Shown here piece after piece: positions 61,228 to 64,000 of a DNA stretch of 64,000 nt (positions are counted from its first letter, which is position 1; each line of letters starts with the position of its first letter). Location of the stretch: NCBI GenBank assembly GCA_027449125.1, contig DAIDME010000014.1:62001-126000 (forward strand). The letters run 5' to 3'. Made by a program: the position numbers and the translations under genes. The notes beneath the pieces are model-generated. The model was given only the letters and a program-made list of their open reading frames with translations, had not been told where the DNA came from and did not search any database. The DNA comes from Solirubrobacterales bacterium (GTDB lineage Bacteria > Actinomycetota > Thermoleophilia > Solirubrobacterales > Solirubrobacteraceae).

Positions 61228-61264
61228 AAAACCATGCAAGATCCTGCATGGTTTTTCACAAAGA
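61219..61264. repeat. Perfect palindrome, 20-bp arms, overlapping a stop codon
   Basis: TCTTTGTGAAAAACCATGCA (61219-61238) is the exact reverse complement of 61245-61264, with loop AGATCC. The DUF559 stop TGA is at 61225-61227 within the left arm. The T-run is inside the arm, so the structure is not a standard terminator. Confidence 0.95.
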
Positions 61265-61295
61265 TCCCGGCGGGAGACCGCCGCGGGCGCCCGGC

Positions 61296-61347
61296 GGGAG
61301 GCCGAGCCGCGCGCCCCCGGTGGGAGGCCGAGCCGCGCGCCCCCGGT
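61296..61347. repeat. 26-bp tandem repeat, two copies
   Basis: The 26-bp unit beginning GGGAGGCCGAGCCGCGCGCC occurs at 61296-61321 and 61322-61347 without mismatch, between the palindrome and the end of the FKBP gene. It is GC-rich and non-coding. Replication slippage is the likely origin. Confidence 0.9.
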
Positions 61348-61369
61348 GGGCCGTCCACCGGCGATGCGC

Positions 61370-61951
61370 CTACTTGACGACCTTGAGCAGGTCTACGTCG
61401 AAGATCAGCGTCGAGTTGGGTGGGATCGTCGAGCCGCTCCCGGCCTTGCCGTAGGCCAGCGCGGGCGGGATGATCAGCTCGCGCCGGCCACCGACCTTCA
61501 TGCCGACGAGCCCCTTGACCCAGCCCGCGATCACGGAACCGGTGCTCAGTGAGAAGGAGATCGCCTTGCCGGGCGTGTCACGCCACGAGGCGTCGAAGAG
61601 CTTGCCGTTCTTGTAGAGCACGCCTACATAGTTGACGTAGACCGTGTCTCCATCCTTGGCCGTCGCCCCGGTGCCGGTGATCAGGTTGTGGATCACGAGC
61701 TTCGTCGGTGGCGGTCCCGATGGAGGTTTGATCACCGGCTCCTTGGAGAGCGGGCCGGTCTTGGGGGTCGTCACGGTGAGCGCCGCGGTCGTCGTCGTGT
61801 TCGTGGCGGGCGCCGCCTTGAGCGTGGTGCTCGTCGGTCCACTGCTGGGCGCGAGCATCACCCCGGCAGCCCGGGTGCTCGAGCCGCACGCGGACACACC
61901 CAAGGCGATACCAGCGGCCGCGATCAGCGCTGTAAGCGATTTGAAACTCAT
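61370..61951 (-). CDS. FKBP-type peptidyl-prolyl isomerase lipoprotein
   Basis: 193 residues from the ATG at 61951. A lipoprotein signal with Cys22 (IALGVSAC), a Thr/Pro-rich linker (about 25-90), and an FKBP domain (DGDTVYVNYVGVLYKNGKLFDASW, GSVIAGWVKGLVGMKVGGRR, IPPALAYGKAG, LIFDVDLLKV) with the aromatic and acidic active-site residues. Acts as an extracytoplasmic proline isomerase or chaperone. Confidence 0.92.
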   Translation of the reverse strand: MSFKSLTALIAAAGIALGVSACGSSTRAAGVMLAPSSGPTSTTLKAAPATNTTTTAALTVTTPKTGPLSKEPVIKPPSGPPPTKLVIHNLITGTGATAKDGDTVYVNYVGVLYKNGKLFDASWRDTPGKAISFSLSTGSVIAGWVKGLVGMKVGGRRELIIPPALAYGKAGSGSTIPPNSTLIFDVDLLKVVK

Positions 61952-61995
61952 CCGGGCTGCGAGCGTAGCGGGACCTCGGCACGAACGCGTCGCGG

Positions 61996-62745
61996 TCACC
62001 CGGCGATCCGCTCCAGAACGTCGACGTCCACGTCGTAGTTCGCGTGGACAGCCCCGATGTCATCGGACTCTTCCAGCGCGTCGATGAGTTTCATAAGTTT
62101 CGCCGCCTCGTCCTCGGCGAGCGGCACCCTCGACTTGGGCCGCTGCGTCACGTCGGCGCTCTCGATCTCCACGCCGGCGGCCATCAGTGCATCCTGGACG
62201 ACTCCCAGCTCGCCTGGCGCCGTGATGATCTCGTAGACGTCGTCGTCCATCACGATGTCCTGAGCGCCGGCGTCGATCGCAACGATCAGATCCTCCTCGC
62301 CGTAGCGTTCGCCGTCCACCACCAGCACCCCCTGCTTGTCGAACAGGTAGGCAACCGATCCGGGCTCGCCCAGCGAGCCGCCGTTCTTGCCCATGATGTG
62401 ACGCACGTCCGCCGCTGTGCGGTTGCGGTTGTCGGTGAGTGCCTCGATCAACATCGCGACGCCACCCGGGCCGTAGCCTTCGTAGAGCACGGTCTCCCAG
62501 CTCTCCGCGTCGGCGCCGGCCCCGGTTCCCTTCTGGATGGCCCGCTCGATGTTGTCCTTCGGCATCGATGCGTCCCTGGCCTTCTGCACCGCGAGCGCCA
62601 GCGCCGCGTTCCCACTCGGGTCGCCTCCCCCCTCCTTGGCCGCGACGGTTATCGCGCGCGCGAGCTTGGTGAAATGCTGGCCGCGACGCGCGTCCACAAC
62701 CGCCTTCTTGTGCTTGATTGAAGCCCACTTGGAATGCCCTGACAT
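61996..62745 (-). CDS. yebC: YebC/PmpR family regulator / translation factor
   Basis: 249 residues from the ATG at 62745 (MSGHSKWASIKHKKAVVDAR). The family acts as a DNA-binding regulator or, in recent work, a ribosome-associated factor for proline stretches. Conserved MPKDNIERAIQKGTG, YEGYGPGGVA, NRNRTAADVRHI and AYLFDKQG are all present. TAGACT lies 8 nt upstream of the ATG. Usually adjacent to ruvC. Confidence 0.95.
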   Translation of the reverse strand: MSGHSKWASIKHKKAVVDARRGQHFTKLARAITVAAKEGGGDPSGNAALALAVQKARDASMPKDNIERAIQKGTGAGADAESWETVLYEGYGPGGVAMLIEALTDNRNRTAADVRHIMGKNGGSLGEPGSVAYLFDKQGVLVVDGERYGEEDLIVAIDAGAQDIVMDDDVYEIITAPGELGVVQDALMAAGVEIESADVTQRPKSRVPLAEDEAAKLMKLIDALEESDDIGAVHANYDVDVDVLERIAG

Positions 62746-62819
62746 GGGGTACCAGTCTACGTCGCCCCGCCGGCCGCCCAGCTCGAGGCCGCGTGCGAGC
62801 TGGGGCGGCGCCACGGGAC

Positions 62820-62885
62820 GGCCGCCACCCAGCCACGACCCGGCCGCCACCCGGCCGCCACCCAGCCGCCACCCAGCCGCGACCG
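62820..62885. repeat. 11-bp tandem repeat array upstream of manB
   Basis: Six consecutive 11-bp units of the form RGCCGCCACCC (62820-62885), the second and last slightly diverged. The array ends just before the manB promoter (TAGGAT at 62895-62900). An 11-bp period matches about one helical turn, so repeated binding is conceivable; slippage is the simpler explanation. Confidence 0.85.
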
Positions 62886-62908
62886 GCGGCCGGATAGGAT
62901 CAGCGCTG

Positions 62909-64000
62909 ATGACCATCTCACCGTCCGTTTTCAAGGCCTACGACATCCGCGGCATCCATGGCACCGACCTGGACGAGGGCGGTGCACGCCTGGTCGGGAG
63001 AGCCTTCGCACGGGTGATCGCGGCCATGGAGCAACGGCCGACGAGCGAGCTGCGCCTGGCTCTCGGGCGTGACATGCGCCTCAGCGCGCCGGGCATGGCG
63101 GGCGCGTATGCCGCGGGCATGGCGGCTGAGGGCGCGCATGTGATCGACGCGGGTCAGATCGGCACTGAAATGCTGTACTTCCTGGTCGGCTCGCGTGACC
63201 TCGACGGTGGCCTGATGTGCACCGCGTCGCACAACCCCAAGGCCTACACGGGCGCAAAGCTCGTACGCCGCGGCGCCGTGGCGCTCTCGGGCGACGCGGG
63301 CATCAGCGAGATCCGTGAGCTCACCGCAGGGGATATGGGACCGGAGCCCGGCGGTGGCGGCGTCCAGGAGGTCGAAATCGCCCCGGCCTTCCACCAGCAC
63401 GTCCTCGGCTTCATCGATCCGCAAGCGATCACGCCGCTCAAGGTCGTGGTGGATGGCGGCAACGGGATGGCCGGACCAATGGTTGGTCCGCTGCTGGAGC
63501 AGCTGGGCCTCGCCCTCAGCACCTCCTACTGGGAGCCGAACGGCGACTTCCCCGATCACGAGCCAAATCCGCTGCTACCTGAGAACCGTGCGTTCATCAT
63601 GGGCGAGGTGCTCAGGCAGGGCGCGGACCTGGGCATCGCCTGGGACGGTGACGCGGACCGTTGCTTCTTCATCGACGATGAGGGCCGGTTCGTCGACGGG
63701 GACTTTCTCACCGCGCTGCTGGGGGCATCGATGCTGCGCAAGCAGCCGGGCGAGACCATCCTGTACGACGTTCGCGCCAGCCGCGCGGTGGCTGACACGG
63801 TCGCCGCCGCGGGCGGGACAGCCCTGGTCAACCGCGTCGGCCATGCCTTCTTCAAGTCGCGCATGCGCGCAGAGGGCGGGATCTTCGGTGGTGAGGTGTC
63901 CGGGCACTACTACTTCAAGGACTTCTACTGCGCCGATTCCGGCACGATCCCGGCGCTGCTGATGCTCGAGGAGCTCTCGCGCTCCGGCCTGAAGCTCTCC
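62909..64000 (+). CDS. manB: Phosphomannomutase/phosphoglucomutase, 3' end cut by window
   Basis: 364 codons are visible and the frame is still open at the window end. The alpha-D-phosphohexomutase domains include KAYDIRGIHG, the phosphoserine loop LMCTASHNPKAYTGAK, the metal loop IAWDGDADRCFFID and the sugar-binding GGIFGGEVSGHYYF. It interconverts hexose 1- and 6-phosphates for nucleotide-sugar synthesis. TAGGAT ends 8 nt before the ATG at 62909, so the transcript has almost no leader. Confidence 0.95.
   Translation, partial: MTISPSVFKAYDIRGIHGTDLDEGGARLVGRAFARVIAAMEQRPTSELRLALGRDMRLSAPGMAGAYAAGMAAEGAHVIDAGQIGTEMLYFLVGSRDLDGGLMCTASHNPKAYTGAKLVRRGAVALSGDAGISEIRELTAGDMGPEPGGGGVQEVEIAPAFHQHVLGFIDPQAITPLKVVVDGGNGMAGPMVGPLLEQLGLALSTSYWEPNGDFPDHEPNPLLPENRAFIMGEVLRQGADLGIAWDGDADRCFFIDDEGRFVDGDFLTALLGASMLRKQPGETILYDVRASRAVADTVAAAGGTALVNRVGHAFFKSRMRAEGGIFGGEVSGHYYFKDFYCADSGTIPALLMLEELSRSGLKLS

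Noticed and set aside
62820..62885. CRISPR-like array
   Set aside because: The 11-bp units are contiguous with no spacers, so this is a simple tandem repeat.

Overview
The window comes from a high-GC actinobacterial chromosome, most likely from the class Thermoleophilia (Solirubrobacterales-like). The evidence is an actinobacterial integration host factor (mIHF) gene beside gmk, rpoZ and coaBC; an F420-type LLM oxidoreductase; frequent GTG/TTG starts with 4-bp stop/start overlaps; several leaderless-type promoters; a PyrR translational leader; and paired AbiEi/DUF559 proteins. The lineage is inferred from gene content and no database was searched.

Layout. 1-5.8 kb: 3' truncated pnp, a DUF559-type gene, a TetR regulator with an operator palindrome, a soluble methyl-accepting protein and a peroxiredoxin. 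5.5-12.9 kb: a leftward translation/RNA operon rimP-nusA-infB-rbfA-nrnA-truB-ribF-rpsO-peroxiredoxin, with ylxR missing. 13-16 kb: TPR protein, coaBC, rpoZ, gmk, mihF. 16.3-23.4 kb: the pyrimidine operon pyrR-pyrB-pyrC-carA-carB, preceded by a near-perfect PyrR-binding loop that overlaps the ribosome binding site. 23.4-26 kb: rnz, a membrane protein, an LLM oxidoreductase and tRNA-Arg(CCG).

26.0-39.98 kb: an integrated element of about 13.9 kb, bounded by a 48-bp direct repeat of the 3' part of tRNA-Arg(CCG). It carries a tyrosine integrase next to the tRNA, small HTH proteins, a DUF3892 gene, two tandem paralogues of unknown family, many 4-bp-overlapping small genes, an HK97-type major capsid protein, and a replication-like module with an AAA/RecA-fold ATPase. 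I see no terminase large subunit, portal, prohead protease, tape measure or lysis gene. It therefore looks like a capsid-encoding satellite or reduced phage rather than a complete prophage.

40-64 kb: HD-GYP phosphodiesterase, a secreted protein, msrA, a HAD hydrolase, thrC behind a SAM-I riboswitch with terminator, a diacylglycerol kinase family protein, a replication-relaxation/TraD-like pair, relA/spoT, recJ, a small membrane protein, a fused secDF, a zinc-ribbon/PAS protein, ruvCAB, a second AbiEi/DUF559 gene, an FKBP lipoprotein, yebC, and 5' manB cut by the window end.

The most unusual signal is a bipartite motif, GGGGGGTCGA-N15-GCCTCCATTG, present three times with identical spacing. 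It lies upstream of the two AbiEi/DUF559 genes and upstream of the replication-relaxation/TraD pair. Each DUF559 gene also carries a long perfect palindrome (19-bp and 20-bp arms), one just upstream and one overlapping its stop codon. This may be an undescribed regulatory or mobile unit.
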